From an uncultured Saprospiraceae bacterium (GTDB taxonomy: Bacteria; Bacteroidota; Bacteroidia; Chitinophagales; Saprospiraceae), in NCBI GenBank assembly GCA_938008185.1, contig CALLLR010000080.1:1-46120 (forward strand): a DNA stretch of 46,120 nucleotides, in the 5' to 3' direction. Positions 18,506-29,000 of the stretch are shown here, one piece after another (position 1 is the stretch's first letter; every line of letters begins with the position of its first letter). The position numbers and the translations under genes were made by a program. The notes under the pieces were generated by a model. The model ran no database searches. It had not been told where the DNA came from and was given only the letters and a program-made list of their open reading frames with translations.

Positions 18506-18538
18506 GAAAAGGGTTGCTTGGTAAAAGCAACCCTTTTC
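18506..18538 (+). terminator. Intrinsic terminator after susD
   Basis: GAAAAGGGTTGCTT (18506-18519) pairs perfectly with AAGCAACCCTTTTC (18525-18538) around a 5-nt loop, a 14-bp stem. The A-rich 5' arm gives the usual TTTT at the end of the 3' arm. It separates susCD from the FG-GAP gene that starts at 18560, so the latter probably depends on readthrough or its own promoter. Confidence 0.85.
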
Positions 18539-18559
18539 CATTAAACTACTTTTAGTACT

Positions 18560-21500
18560 ATGAGATTCTCACTTCTATACATCTCTCTGACCTGGTTGCT
18601 AATTGGCTGTTCTAATGAGCCGGACAAAGGATTGTTTCTGTTACGTAAAGATATAACCGCCCAATTTGAAAATGATCTCGCTTATACCGAAGATTTTAAT
18701 CCCTACATTTATCGCAATTTTTACAACGGAGGAGGAGTTGCCCTGGGCGATATTAACAATGATGGCTGGATTGATATTTATTTTACCGGAAACCTGGTGG
18801 ACAACAAATTATTTCTGAACAAAGGAAATTGGGAATTTGAAGATATTACCGAAAAGGCAGGGGTCGCTTGTCCGGACGTTTGGTCCGCCGGTGCTAATTT
18901 CGTGGATATAAACGGCGATGGACTATTGGATCTTTACGTTTGCAAAGCGGGTAAACCTGGAGGTCCCAACCGGCATAATGAACTTTTTATCAATCAGGGA
19001 AACCTCCATTTTGTGGAAGCTTCTGAGTCCTATGGTTTGAATATCGAAGGCCTTTCTATTCAGTCTGCTTTTTTTGATTATGACCGGGACGGTGATCTGG
19101 ATTGTTATCTGCTCAACAACTCCGTCCGCTCCGTTGGTGGTTTTGACCTGGTGCGCGACAAACGAAAAATACCAACCGAAACCGGAAATAAGTTTTTGGA
19201 AAACCGGGATGGAAAATTTTACGACGTCAGCCTTGAGGCCGGAATCTACACAAGTGCCATCGGTTTTGGCCTGGGAATCACCCTAAGTGATTTCAATTTG
19301 GACGGTTGGCCGGATATTTATATTTCTAATGATTTTTTTGAAAAAGATTACCTCTATCTAAATAACCAGGATAAAACTTTTACGGAAACCAGTACGGACT
19401 ATTTCCAATCCCTGCCGATGGGATCTATGGGCGCGGACGTAGGTGATTTGGATAATGACCAAAAACCGGATTTAATGATTACGGAAATGTTACCGGATTC
19501 TCTACACCGTAAAAAAACAAAAGCTACTTACGAATCCTGGAAAAAATATACTTTAGCCACCAAAAACGGATATGATCACCAGCTTCCCCGTAATATGTTA
19601 CAGCGTAATTTTGGAGCATCCGGCTTTATGGAAGTAGGCCGGATGACCGGAGTGGCCGCAACCAACTGGAGTTGGTCCTGTTTGCTGCAGGATTTTGATA
19701 ACGATGGTTTGAAAGATATTATCGTCGCCAACGGCATTTATAAAGATTTGCTGGACCGCGATTATTTGGCATTCATTGCGAACGATACTAAAATAAAAAG
19801 TATGATTGCCAACGGAAAAAATACCATCACCAAACTTATCGATGCCATGCCTTCCCAGGCAGTTCCCAATTATGCTTTTAAAAATAAAGGAAGTTTTACG
19901 TTCTCTGACCAAACCCATGATTGGGGATTTGATCAACCCAGTTTTAGTAATGGCAGTGCCTACGGAGATTTGGATAATGACGGCGACCTGGATTTGGTGA
20001 TCAATAACGTAAACATGCCCAGCTTCGTCTACGAAAATACCCTTCAGCACGAAAACACCAATTATCTCCGAATTAAATTAAAAGGAGCTAAAAAAAATAC
20101 CCAGGCGATTGGTACTAAGGTAACCGTTTTCTCCTGTGGACAAGCATTGATGAATGAACAGTTTCCTTCCCGGGGCTTTCAATCCAGTATTTCTAACTAC
20201 ATCCATGTAGGATTGGGAAATTGTACAACGATCGACAGCCTGGTCATCAACTGGCCAGATGGAACCACTCAAACCGTCCCGAATGTATCTCCGAATCAGT
20301 TATTATCCGTTGAGCAGCAAGAGAAACCGAATCTTGATCTGGAAAAAATAACCAGGCCATTGGTTGAGGAAAAAATATTCAGGAAAATTCGGCCCTTTGG
20401 TTTTACGCATCAGGAAACTAATTTTAATCAATTTAACCGGGAACGCCTTCTCTTTAAAATGAATACTCGTCAGGGGCCCGCCATTGCCACCACCGATCTG
20501 AACGGAGACGAGCAGCCAGACCTGTTTATTGGCGGAGCTAAAAACCAACATTCAGTCCTTTTATTGTCGAATGGTGAAGGCTACGATTCTATCAGTACGC
20601 CATTTTTACCTCAAGTTCGGTCGGAAGTAGTCGATGCGGTATTTTTTGATAGCGATCAGGATGGAGATATGGATTTATACGTCGCTCATGGCGGCACGGC
20701 CTATCCTCCGCGGTCTGTCGAATTGCAGGATATCCTTTACCAGAATGATGGTTCTGGAAATTTCAAAATGATGACCAATGCGCTACCTTTTCCAAAATCT
20801 GTCGCCACCGGTACGGTTGCCATCACTGATTTTGATCAGGATGGATTACCAGATATTTTTGTCGGCAATCGAAACGGTAATAATTTATACGGCAATCCTG
20901 GTGCTGGTTATTTGTTGAAGAATATTGGAAATAATAAATACGAAAATCTTGATGTGCCCGATCTCCAGAATTTGGGTATCATTACCGACGCAGTTTGGCT
21001 GGATGTCAATCAGGACGACCATAAAGATTTACTGGTGGTTGGCGAATGGATGCCCATTACTATTTTTATAAATGACGGAAAAAAAATCAAAAAGTCAACG
21101 AATCGCTTTGGTCTCGATCGTACGCGTGGCATGTGGAATTGTATCGAAGTGGGAGATTTTAATAAAGATGCAAAAATAGATATTTTTGTAGGTAACCTAG
21201 GATTAAATACGACCCTGAGTCCTCAGTATAAATTATACGTCAATGATTTTGATAATAACGGACAGTTGGAACAAATTCTTTGTGAAGAAATCAACGGTAA
21301 AGTTTATCCGGTTTTGGATATGGATGAAATTACCTCTCAGTTGCCTTCTTTAAAAAGAAAGTTTCTCTATTACCGGGATTACGCCAAGGCGGAAATGTCG
21401 GATTTATTTGACCCCGAAATACTTCGGGCATCCAGGGTTTTTGAATTAGATATGCTGAGTTCCAGCCTTTGGCAGCAAACTGAAAATGGATTTGTCTCAA

Positions 21501-21808
21501 AACCTTTACCTCCCGAGATCCAGTACTCTTCCGTCCATGCTGCCTTGTTTGGAGATTTCAATGGGGATGACAATACGGATCTATTATTAGGTGGAAATCA
21601 TTATTTGGTAAAACCGCAGTTTGGGCGATATGATGCTTCTGATGGCTGGTTGGTAGCGGGAACAAAAAGGAATGACAATACAATTAATTTTTCCAAAGCG
21701 GTACCTCTAAATTTGACTGGAGAAATAAGGAGTTTTGTACCGCTTGATCAGAAAAGAATATTAATTGGAATAAATAATCAATCAGCTATTGAAGCTGTTT
21801 TAAAATAG
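18560..21808 (+). CDS. CRTAC1-like FG-GAP/VCBS-repeat lipoprotein with ASPIC/UnbV domain (paralogue 1)
   Basis: A 1082-residue lipoprotein; MRFSLLYISLTWLLIGC ends in a lipobox. Many FG-GAP/VCBS blades follow, each with a calcium-binding loop of the DxNxDGxxD type: DINNDGWIDI, DINGDGLLDLYV, DYDRDGDLDCYL, DLDNDGDLDLVI and DTDQ-like loops. At about residues 525-590 there is an ASPIC/UnbV domain (RGFQSSISNYIHVGLGNC, VINWPDGTTQTVPNV). A second set of blades follows. The fold is predicted to be a surface beta-propeller for ligand or cell adhesion. Such proteins are often encoded after SusCD pairs in marine Bacteroidota. Two further paralogues follow in tandem. It starts 22 bp after the susD terminator. 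Confidence 0.92.
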   Translation: MRFSLLYISLTWLLIGCSNEPDKGLFLLRKDITAQFENDLAYTEDFNPYIYRNFYNGGGVALGDINNDGWIDIYFTGNLVDNKLFLNKGNWEFEDITEKAGVACPDVWSAGANFVDINGDGLLDLYVCKAGKPGGPNRHNELFINQGNLHFVEASESYGLNIEGLSIQSAFFDYDRDGDLDCYLLNNSVRSVGGFDLVRDKRKIPTETGNKFLENRDGKFYDVSLEAGIYTSAIGFGLGITLSDFNLDGWPDIYISNDFFEKDYLYLNNQDKTFTETSTDYFQSLPMGSMGADVGDLDNDQKPDLMITEMLPDSLHRKKTKATYESWKKYTLATKNGYDHQLPRNMLQRNFGASGFMEVGRMTGVAATNWSWSCLLQDFDNDGLKDIIVANGIYKDLLDRDYLAFIANDTKIKSMIANGKNTITKLIDAMPSQAVPNYAFKNKGSFTFSDQTHDWGFDQPSFSNGSAYGDLDNDGDLDLVINNVNMPSFVYENTLQHENTNYLRIKLKGAKKNTQAIGTKVTVFSCGQALMNEQFPSRGFQSSISNYIHVGLGNCTTIDSLVINWPDGTTQTVPNVSPNQLLSVEQQEKPNLDLEKITRPLVEEKIFRKIRPFGFTHQETNFNQFNRERLLFKMNTRQGPAIATTDLNGDEQPDLFIGGAKNQHSVLLLSNGEGYDSISTPFLPQVRSEVVDAVFFDSDQDGDMDLYVAHGGTAYPPRSVELQDILYQNDGSGNFKMMTNALPFPKSVATGTVAITDFDQDGLPDIFVGNRNGNNLYGNPGAGYLLKNIGNNKYENLDVPDLQNLGIITDAVWLDVNQDDHKDLLVVGEWMPITIFINDGKKIKKSTNRFGLDRTRGMWNCIEVGDFNKDAKIDIFVGNLGLNTTLSPQYKLYVNDFDNNGQLEQILCEEINGKVYPVLDMDEITSQLPSLKRKFLYYRDYAKAEMSDLFDPEILRASRVFELDMLSSSLWQQTENGFVSKPLPPEIQYSSVHAALFGDFNGDDNTDLLLGGNHYLVKPQFGRYDASDGWLVAGTKRNDNTINFSKAVPLNLTGEIRSFVPLDQKRILIGINNQSAIEAVLK

Positions 21809-21820
21809 AAAAGAAAACAA

Positions 21821-22420
21821 ATGTTAAAATTATTGAAAGCAAATATTTTTTTATTGCTGATACCCATCTTTTTTCTGTCTTGTGAATCGGAATATACCTC
21901 GATGGTGAAAAAAGAATTAGCCTCAGGTAAAGAATATAATGAATTGATCTTCGGAATGGAAATAGGGCAAACGCAGAAAGACTTTTTTGAAACCTGTTGG
22001 GAATTAAATAAACAGAAAAAAATCAGTGATGGTCCAGAAAATAAATACGCCTTGTTCAAAACTAACCTGGATACCACCGCCGAACAATCCCAAAAAGTAG
22101 AAATGCTTTTCTACGGAATTTTTGATTCTTTACGCGTGATGCGGGGGATGGATTTTAAGTTTAAATATACCAGCTGGGCTATCTGGAACGAACAATATCA
22201 CGCCGGGCCTTTGGCCCTTGCACTAACCGATTATTTTATTAAAAAATATGGTGGAAATCCTTTCCTGGAAATTGAAGTCCCCGCAATCGGAAAAAAAGCT
22301 TTTGTCAAAGTAGATGGTAATCGACAAATAAAAATTTATCCGATTGATAACAAAGAGGTACGAGTCAAAATAGAGGACTTGCGGTATTTACCTGGCTACC
22401 AGGACTTAACAGCTTCTTAA
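21821..22420 (+). CDS. Small lipoprotein of unknown function
   Basis: A 199-residue protein with a lipoprotein signal (MLKLLKANIFLLLIPIFFLSC, Cys at residue 21). The mature part is charged, with segments such as EYNELIFGMEIGQTQKDFFETCW and ALTDYFIKKYGGNPFLEIEVP. I do not recognise the family. The opening block of GMEIGQTQKDFF type resembles small periplasmic proteins that contain a single alpha/beta unit, but I cannot name one. It begins 12 bp after paralogue 1 and ends 28 bp before paralogue 2, so it is co-transcribed with the FG-GAP proteins. It may be an accessory surface or periplasmic component. Confidence 0.75.
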   Translation: MLKLLKANIFLLLIPIFFLSCESEYTSMVKKELASGKEYNELIFGMEIGQTQKDFFETCWELNKQKKISDGPENKYALFKTNLDTTAEQSQKVEMLFYGIFDSLRVMRGMDFKFKYTSWAIWNEQYHAGPLALALTDYFIKKYGGNPFLEIEVPAIGKKAFVKVDGNRQIKIYPIDNKEVRVKIEDLRYLPGYQDLTAS

Positions 22421-22448
22421 TTTGCCCTTAGCTAATCTGAGATTTAAT

Positions 22449-25400
22449 ATGATGAAAATTATTAAAAATATACTTTGCGGTTTTCTCTTCTTGTCTGTCT
22501 TTTCTGGTTGTGAACAGGAGGATACGTTTTCGGGACCCCTTTTTACCCTCAAGGATAACCAAAGCATCGGAGTCGATTTTTCTAATAATCTGACCGCGAC
22601 TCCCGAATTCAACGTTTACAAATACCGTAATTTTTATAACGGTGGCGGGGTAGGTCTCGGAGATGTCAACAACGATGGACTGATCGACGTCTATCTAATC
22701 TCCAACCAGGGCCCCAATAAGTTATACCTGAACAAAGGTAATTTCGAATTTGAAGACATTACCGAAAAGGCGGGCGTCGGTGGACAAAAGTCCTGGTCGA
22801 CCGGGGTTTCTTTTGTGGATATTAACGAGGATGGTTTGCTGGATATTTACGTTTGTAATTCGGGAGATATTAAAGGCGATAACAAAGAAAATGAACTCTT
22901 TGTCAATCAGGGTGATATGACTTTCGTCGAATCGGCGACCGCGTATAATCTCAACGATAAAGGCTACACCACCCACGCTAATTTTTTCGACTACGACCGG
23001 GATGGAGACCTCGACGTTTATATTCTAAATAACTCTTATCAGGCGATCGGCAGTTTTAATCTTAAAAAAAATGAACGGCCCAGGCGCGATCTCTTGGGTG
23101 GGGATAAACTGATGGAAAATCGGGACGGAAAATTCTATGACGTGAGTGAAGCAGCCGGAATATACGGTAGCGTAATTGGTTTTGGACTCGGTATTACCAT
23201 TAGTGATTTTAACAACGACCGTTGGCCGGATATTTTTATTTCCAATGATTTTTTCGAAAGAGATTATCTCTACATTAATCAACAAAATGGGACCTTTAGA
23301 GAAGACCTCGAACAGCAGATGAAATCCACCAGCGCCGCTTCGATGGGCGCTGATGCTGCCGATATTGACAACGACGGAAACGCGGACCTTTTTGTGACCG
23401 ATATGCTTCCCTACGAATACGAGCGACTTAAAACAGTAACTACTTTCGAAGATTGGAATAAATATCAATACAATGTTAAAAATGGCTACCACCATCAGTT
23501 CAATCGTAATGTTTTACAGCGAAATAATGGTAATAATTCTTTTAGTGAAATCTCCCGGCTCTCAGGTGTAGAAGCCTCGGACTGGAGTTGGGGTGCCTTG
23601 TTTTTTGATATGGACAATGATGGGTTTAAAGACCTGTTTGTCGCCACGGGAATATTTAAAGACCTGACCAATCAGGATTATCTAGCGTATATCGCCAACG
23701 AGACGGTAATGAAATCTATCGTGACCGAGGAGGGCGTAAATTATAAAGAATTAATCGATATCATTCCTTCCAATCCAGTAGAAAATCACGCCTATAGAAA
23801 TACCGACGGATTAAACTTTGAGAAATTTGCCGATAGTGGTTTATGGAAAGCTGGATTTTCTAACGGGTCTGCCTACGGAGATTTCGACAATGATGGCGAT
23901 CTTGATCTGGTGGTCAATAATGTGAATAGTCCCTGCTACTTCTTTGAAAACAAAAATAGTTCTGCAACCAATCATTATCTAAAAATTGTATTAGCTGGAC
24001 ATCCCAAAAATCAATTTGGATATGGGGCGACCGTTCGGGTAATGGCTGGTGATCGATTATTTCAATACGAAAATATTCCAGCCCGGGGTTTTCAGTCCAG
24101 CATGGATTACCGCCCAAATATCGGGGTGGGAACCGCAGCAGCTGTGGACGTGGAAGTTCTCTGGCCTTCCGGAATGGTCAGCCGATTAACCAACGTGCCT
24201 ACCAACCAGACGCTGACGATCAAAGAGGCGGACGGAAAAAAAGAGGATTTTCTGCCAACCCAAAAGCAAGCAATTTTTAAAGAGGTAACACCTCCATTTT
24301 CTTACGTAAAAAATGAAAATAATTTTGTTGATTTCAATCGGGAACGACTCGTTTACCACATGCGCAGCAACGAAGGTGGTAAAATAACACCCGGCGATCT
24401 GAATGGCGACGGCGTACCTGATTTGGTTTTACCGGGTGCCAAAGGATTTGAAACAGAAATTTTTTACGGAAATTCAGACGGAAGTTATCGAAAGCTGGAA
24501 GGGGTTACCGACCTGGCCACCATTAAAGAAGCCGAGCATGTCAGAGCCGTTTTGTTTGACGCTGATGGTGATCAGGATTTGGATATTTTTTTGGCGAGCG
24601 GTGGGGTAGAGCTTTCTCCTTTTTCAACTTACCTGTACGACCACCTGTTGCTTAATCAGGGAAATGAGATGTTTAAATTATCGAAACAAAAAATTCCGGC
24701 GGACAATGTAAAAACCAGTACCGGAGCGGTAGCGCACGGGGATGTGGACGGGGACGGCGATCAGGATTTATTTTTGGGAGAACGTATAAAAATTGGACAA
24801 TTCGGAAAGCCCGGATCTGGCTACTTTTTATTGAATGACGGAAAAGGAATCTTTAGCGATGCCACCAAAGACCTGGGGCCTGATTTGCAAAACGTAGGAA
24901 TGATCACCGATGCCGCTTTCACCAACCTGGATGCTGAACCAGATTTAGAACTAGTCATCGTGGGTGAGTTTATGGATATTCAAATCTTTAAACAACGGGA
25001 TGGCAAATATAAAAAAGTACCGCTTTCCGCTGATATTCCCTTAAAAGGTTGGTGGAACACGCTGCAACTAGTGGATATAGATCAGGATGGTGATCTGGAT
25101 ATTCTGGCGGGGAATCTCGGAGAGAACAGTCGTTTTACTGCCTCCGAAACACATCCCCTCAAATTGTATTTTTCCGATTTTGATCATAACGGAATGCCCG
25201 AAGGTGTGATGAGTTTTAATGCGGATAATAAAAAAGATTATCCTTATGCGCTTCGCCATACACTGATTGATCAAATGAAAAGTCTTAAAAAACGCTTTCC
25301 GGATTTCGAATCTTTTAAAGCTGCTGATATGACTACCATTTTTACAAAAGAAGAACTTGACGAAGCGCAAGTCTTAATAACGGATCAATTAAAAACGGTC

Positions 25401-25736
25401 ATCTTGATTAATGAAGGTGGTTTTAAATTTACCGCTGCGGACTTACCCGCCGAAGTACAATTTAGTCCCGTATACGCAACTGCCGCGGGCGATTTCGACC
25501 ACGATGGTGACCTGGATTTATTGATGGGGGGCAACCTCTTTCGGGTACTCCCAGAGATGGGTATCTACGATGGTAGCTACGGACAATTTATCGAAAATAT
25601 AGGCGATGGAAAATTCCGTTACACAAAGGATGGAAAAGGTCTGATGGTCAAAGGGGAAATTCGGGGATTCCTGGTGACTGATGATATGATATTGGTAAAT
25701 GTGAGTGGAGATAGTTTACGGGCTTTTAGTTTTTAA
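22449..25736 (+). CDS. CRTAC1-like FG-GAP/VCBS-repeat lipoprotein with ASPIC/UnbV domain (paralogue 2)
   Basis: A lipoprotein of 1095 residues, counted from the ATG at 22449. An in-frame start 27 bp earlier would only add residues before the signal peptide MMKIIKNILCGFLFLSVFSGC. Architecture is collinear with paralogue 1. The N-terminal block is almost identical in pattern (YKYRNFYNGGGVGLGDVNND), followed by calcium-loop blades (DINEDGLLDIYV, DYDRDGDLDVYI, DIDNDGNADLFV, DFDNDGDLDLVV). An ASPIC/UnbV domain is at about 543-592 (RGFQSSMDYRPNIGVG, VLWPSGMVSRLTNV). More blades follow (DVDGDGDQDLFLGE, DIDQDGDLDILA, DFDHDGDLDLLMGG). It is probably surface-exposed. The stop is followed by a repeat-rich spacer of 293 bp. 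Confidence 0.92.
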   Translation: MMKIIKNILCGFLFLSVFSGCEQEDTFSGPLFTLKDNQSIGVDFSNNLTATPEFNVYKYRNFYNGGGVGLGDVNNDGLIDVYLISNQGPNKLYLNKGNFEFEDITEKAGVGGQKSWSTGVSFVDINEDGLLDIYVCNSGDIKGDNKENELFVNQGDMTFVESATAYNLNDKGYTTHANFFDYDRDGDLDVYILNNSYQAIGSFNLKKNERPRRDLLGGDKLMENRDGKFYDVSEAAGIYGSVIGFGLGITISDFNNDRWPDIFISNDFFERDYLYINQQNGTFREDLEQQMKSTSAASMGADAADIDNDGNADLFVTDMLPYEYERLKTVTTFEDWNKYQYNVKNGYHHQFNRNVLQRNNGNNSFSEISRLSGVEASDWSWGALFFDMDNDGFKDLFVATGIFKDLTNQDYLAYIANETVMKSIVTEEGVNYKELIDIIPSNPVENHAYRNTDGLNFEKFADSGLWKAGFSNGSAYGDFDNDGDLDLVVNNVNSPCYFFENKNSSATNHYLKIVLAGHPKNQFGYGATVRVMAGDRLFQYENIPARGFQSSMDYRPNIGVGTAAAVDVEVLWPSGMVSRLTNVPTNQTLTIKEADGKKEDFLPTQKQAIFKEVTPPFSYVKNENNFVDFNRERLVYHMRSNEGGKITPGDLNGDGVPDLVLPGAKGFETEIFYGNSDGSYRKLEGVTDLATIKEAEHVRAVLFDADGDQDLDIFLASGGVELSPFSTYLYDHLLLNQGNEMFKLSKQKIPADNVKTSTGAVAHGDVDGDGDQDLFLGERIKIGQFGKPGSGYFLLNDGKGIFSDATKDLGPDLQNVGMITDAAFTNLDAEPDLELVIVGEFMDIQIFKQRDGKYKKVPLSADIPLKGWWNTLQLVDIDQDGDLDILAGNLGENSRFTASETHPLKLYFSDFDHNGMPEGVMSFNADNKKDYPYALRHTLIDQMKSLKKRFPDFESFKAADMTTIFTKEELDEAQVLITDQLKTVILINEGGFKFTAADLPAEVQFSPVYATAAGDFDHDGDLDLLMGGNLFRVLPEMGIYDGSYGQFIENIGDGKFRYTKDGKGLMVKGEIRGFLVTDDMILVNVSGDSLRAFSF

Positions 25737-26029
25737 AGTTTTGAGTTGGTGAGTTTTGGGTTAGTGACTTAAAGACAGTTCTCCTTGTTTATCTAGCTCA
25801 ACATATCAACGATGAGCCTGCTCTAAAAACTAAGAAAACAAATTTCTTGAATTTTATTAACAAAAATTAATATACATATTTGCTTTGCGATACCTTGCCT
25901 ACCGGCAGGCAGGAAAGATATACCTACCTACCGGTCAGGCAGGCACGTTAAAGAGTCTCTGCGTTCTCTGCGTCTCTGCGCGACAAACACTTTTTAGAGC
26001 CGACTCAACGATTCAACATTTCAACAACA
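25737..26029. repeat. Intergenic cluster of dispersed repeats
   Basis: This spacer of 293 bp between paralogues 2 and 3 contains no gene. It holds two diverged copies of a GC-rich palindromic element (TTGCCTACCGGCAGGCAGG at 25895-25913; CCTACCGGTCAGGCAGGC at 25927-25944). Next is the string CTCTGCGTTCTCTGCGTCTC (25957-25976), itself a short direct repeat of TCTCTGCG. Finally CAACGATTCAACATTTCAAC is near 26006-26025, abutting the next start codon. Elements of the first two kinds are, as I recall, recurrent intergenic repeats in Bacteroidota and other genomes. Confidence 0.65.
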
Positions 26030-29000
26030 ATGAAAAGAACCACTATAATTTTCGTCTTATTTCTATTTGTCGCTTGCCAAAGCGATGCTCCGCAACGTGC
26101 AGGTGAAACGTCAACGAAAAAAGTACCCGCTATTTTTACCGAGCTAACTGCGACCCAAACGGGCATTGATTTTACGAATCAACTCACCCCAACTCCCGGT
26201 TTAAACATTTTGGAATACCTCTATTATTACAACGGTGGTGGTGTGGCCGTGGGTGACTTGAATAATGACGGATTCGAAGATGTCTTTCTAACCGCCAATC
26301 AATCTGCCGATCAATTATTTCTAAATCAAGGTGATTTAAAATTCAAAAATATCACCCGGGAAAGTGGAATTGCGGATCTTGACAGTTGGTCTTCGGGCGT
26401 GACAATGGACGATGTAAACGGCGACGGTTTATTGGATATTTACGTTTGTAAAGTAAGCCCGGTTTCGGCTGGTAAAACCCATAATTTGCTTTATATCAAC
26501 CAGGGAGACCTCCGGTTTAAAGAACAGGCTGCGGATTATGGCCTTGATTTTTCGGGCTATTCCACCAACGTCTCTTTTTTCGATTATGATGGCGATGGCG
26601 ATCTGGATGTCTATTTGCTCAATCACTCCGTTCACTCGGTGCGTAGTTACGGTAAAATTGAACGACGAAAAGTACGGGATGACCTGGCCGGAGACCGACT
26701 CTACGAAAATCAATTAAATGAAGCGGCTGGCAAATTTGTGGAAGTAACTACTGCTGCGGGTATCTACAGTTCCGCCCTTGGATACGGACTGGGAATTATC
26801 ACCGAGGATTTTAATCAGGATGGAAAAACTGATATTTACGTTGGGAACGATTTTCACGAAAATGATTTTTTATATCTGAACAACGGCGATAAAACGTTTA
26901 CCGAATCCTTTAATAAATTTTTTAATCATAGCTCTAAATTTACGATGGGCGTAGATGCGGCGGATTTGAATAACGATGGCCGGATCGATATTTTTACTAC
27001 CGATATGTTGCCATTCGATAAAACGGTAGCCTTGAAATCCGGCGGAGAAGACACCGATCAAATATTTAAGATCCGGGAGGAATTTGGTTTTGAAGCCCAG
27101 TACGCACGCAATCATTTACAAATACAAAACCCCAATCAACATTATTCGGACCTTGCACTGATGACCAATACCTACGCTACCGACTGGAGCTGGTCTTGTT
27201 TGCTTCAGGATTTTGACAACAACGGACTAAAAGATATTTTTATTACCAACGGGATTGTCAATCGACCCAATGACCTGGACTATATCAACTATATCAACCA
27301 ACAAGCTGATTTTATTAAAAACGGACTATCTGAAGAAGGCCTCGCTACGGTGATGAAAAACATGCCATCCGATCCACTGCAAAATGTCCTTTTCCGTCAG
27401 GAATCTCCTTTGCGGTTTTCGAAATTATCTACTTCTTTTGTGGGCAACGCCGGCTTCTCCAACGGAGCGGCTTACGCAGATTTTGACCAGGACGGAGATT
27501 TGGATATTTTGGTCAATAACATCAATCAACCCGCCAGCTTACTGGAAAATAAAGCAGGCAATCAACAGAATTATATCAGTTTTAAATTGGTCGATAAATT
27601 ATCAAGTCATTCTGTTAAAGGTGCCGTGGTAAAGGTAAGTACGACAAATGGAATAAAAGAAGTTACACTAAATAATACACGGGGGTACCAGTCCTCCAGC
27701 ACCCATCAGTTGTACGTTGGTTTGGGAGCATTAACCACGGTAGATACTGTTCGGGTAATCTGGCCGGACGCCACCGAATCTGTTTTTACCGGATTAAAAA
27801 TCAACCAATTACAAGTGCTGGAAAAAGCGGCCAATTTACCGAAACATCGCTATCCTGCTCCGCCGCCGGTCACCATCGCTGCCGAAGCGCCATTTAGCAG
27901 ACATTTGGAAAATAATTTTGATGATTTTAATGCCGAAAAACTCATTCCCGAAATGTTGTCGCGGGAAGGTCCCGCCGTCGTTTACGCAGATTTTAACCAG
28001 GATGGAGTGAAAGATATATTCCGCGGAGGCGGTCAGCTGCAAGCGCCCGAACTTTATCTGGGAACGGGAAAAACATTTAAAAAATTAACGAATAAAGATT
28101 TTGAGCGAGATGCTAAATACGAAGATGTAGACGCTGCTACCATAGATTTTGATGGCGATGGCGATCTGGATTTGTATGTAGTCAGTGGAGGAGGAATGCA
28201 CAAAAAAATGTCTAAAGAACTGGAAGATCGACTCTACCTCAACGACGGAAAAGGCAACTTAAAACGCGTGCCATTTTCCCTTCCCCATACCAACGGTGGG
28301 AGCGTCGCAATCGGAGATTTTGATGGTGACGGGTTTGAGGATATTTTTGTCGGAGGTCGGTCCATGCCCGGATTTTACGGACTAGCTCCGTTTAGTTTTA
28401 TGCTCCGTAATAAGGGAGGTTTTGGTGTCGAGATTGCACAAAAGGAGCGTTACGGAATGATTACCGACAGCAAATGGGCGGACTACGATGGAGATGGAGA
28501 TCTGGATTTGGTTTTGTGTGGAGACTGGATGCCAATTAGTATACTCGAAAATCAGGGGAATGGAAAACTTGTTTATCGTTCGAAAGATTTGGGACTGCTC
28601 AACACGGGAGGACTATGGAATTGCGTATATCTCCACGATTTTAACGGAGATGGCAAAATGGATATCCTGGCTGGAAATGCTGGAGAAAATTTCAAATGGA
28701 GAGCTAGCCCGGAATTTCCCGTAAGATTATTTGTCGGAGATTTTGATGAAAACGATCAACCCGAACCCTTGATTTTTACCAACTTTTTTGGCGAAAATAT
28801 GCCATTTGCCGGACTGGATAAACTCAAAATGCAGGTTCCCGTTATTCGAAAGCAGTTTCAGACCTATGCGGATTTTTCAGCCATAGAAAAAATAGAAGAT
28901 TTGACGCTGTACCATTCGGAGTTAGTTGCCGATCAGCGGGAAATTCGGGAATTGAGATCCATGCTTTTTCTTTCGGATGCGCAAAAGTATTTGAGTATTC

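Noticed and set aside
19598-20050. 150-codon minus-strand ORF within FG-GAP paralogue 1 (similar shadows exist in paralogues 2 and 3)
   Set aside because: The same antisense pattern recurs wherever calcium-loop codons repeat (GAT/AAT-rich), which explains the open antisense frame.
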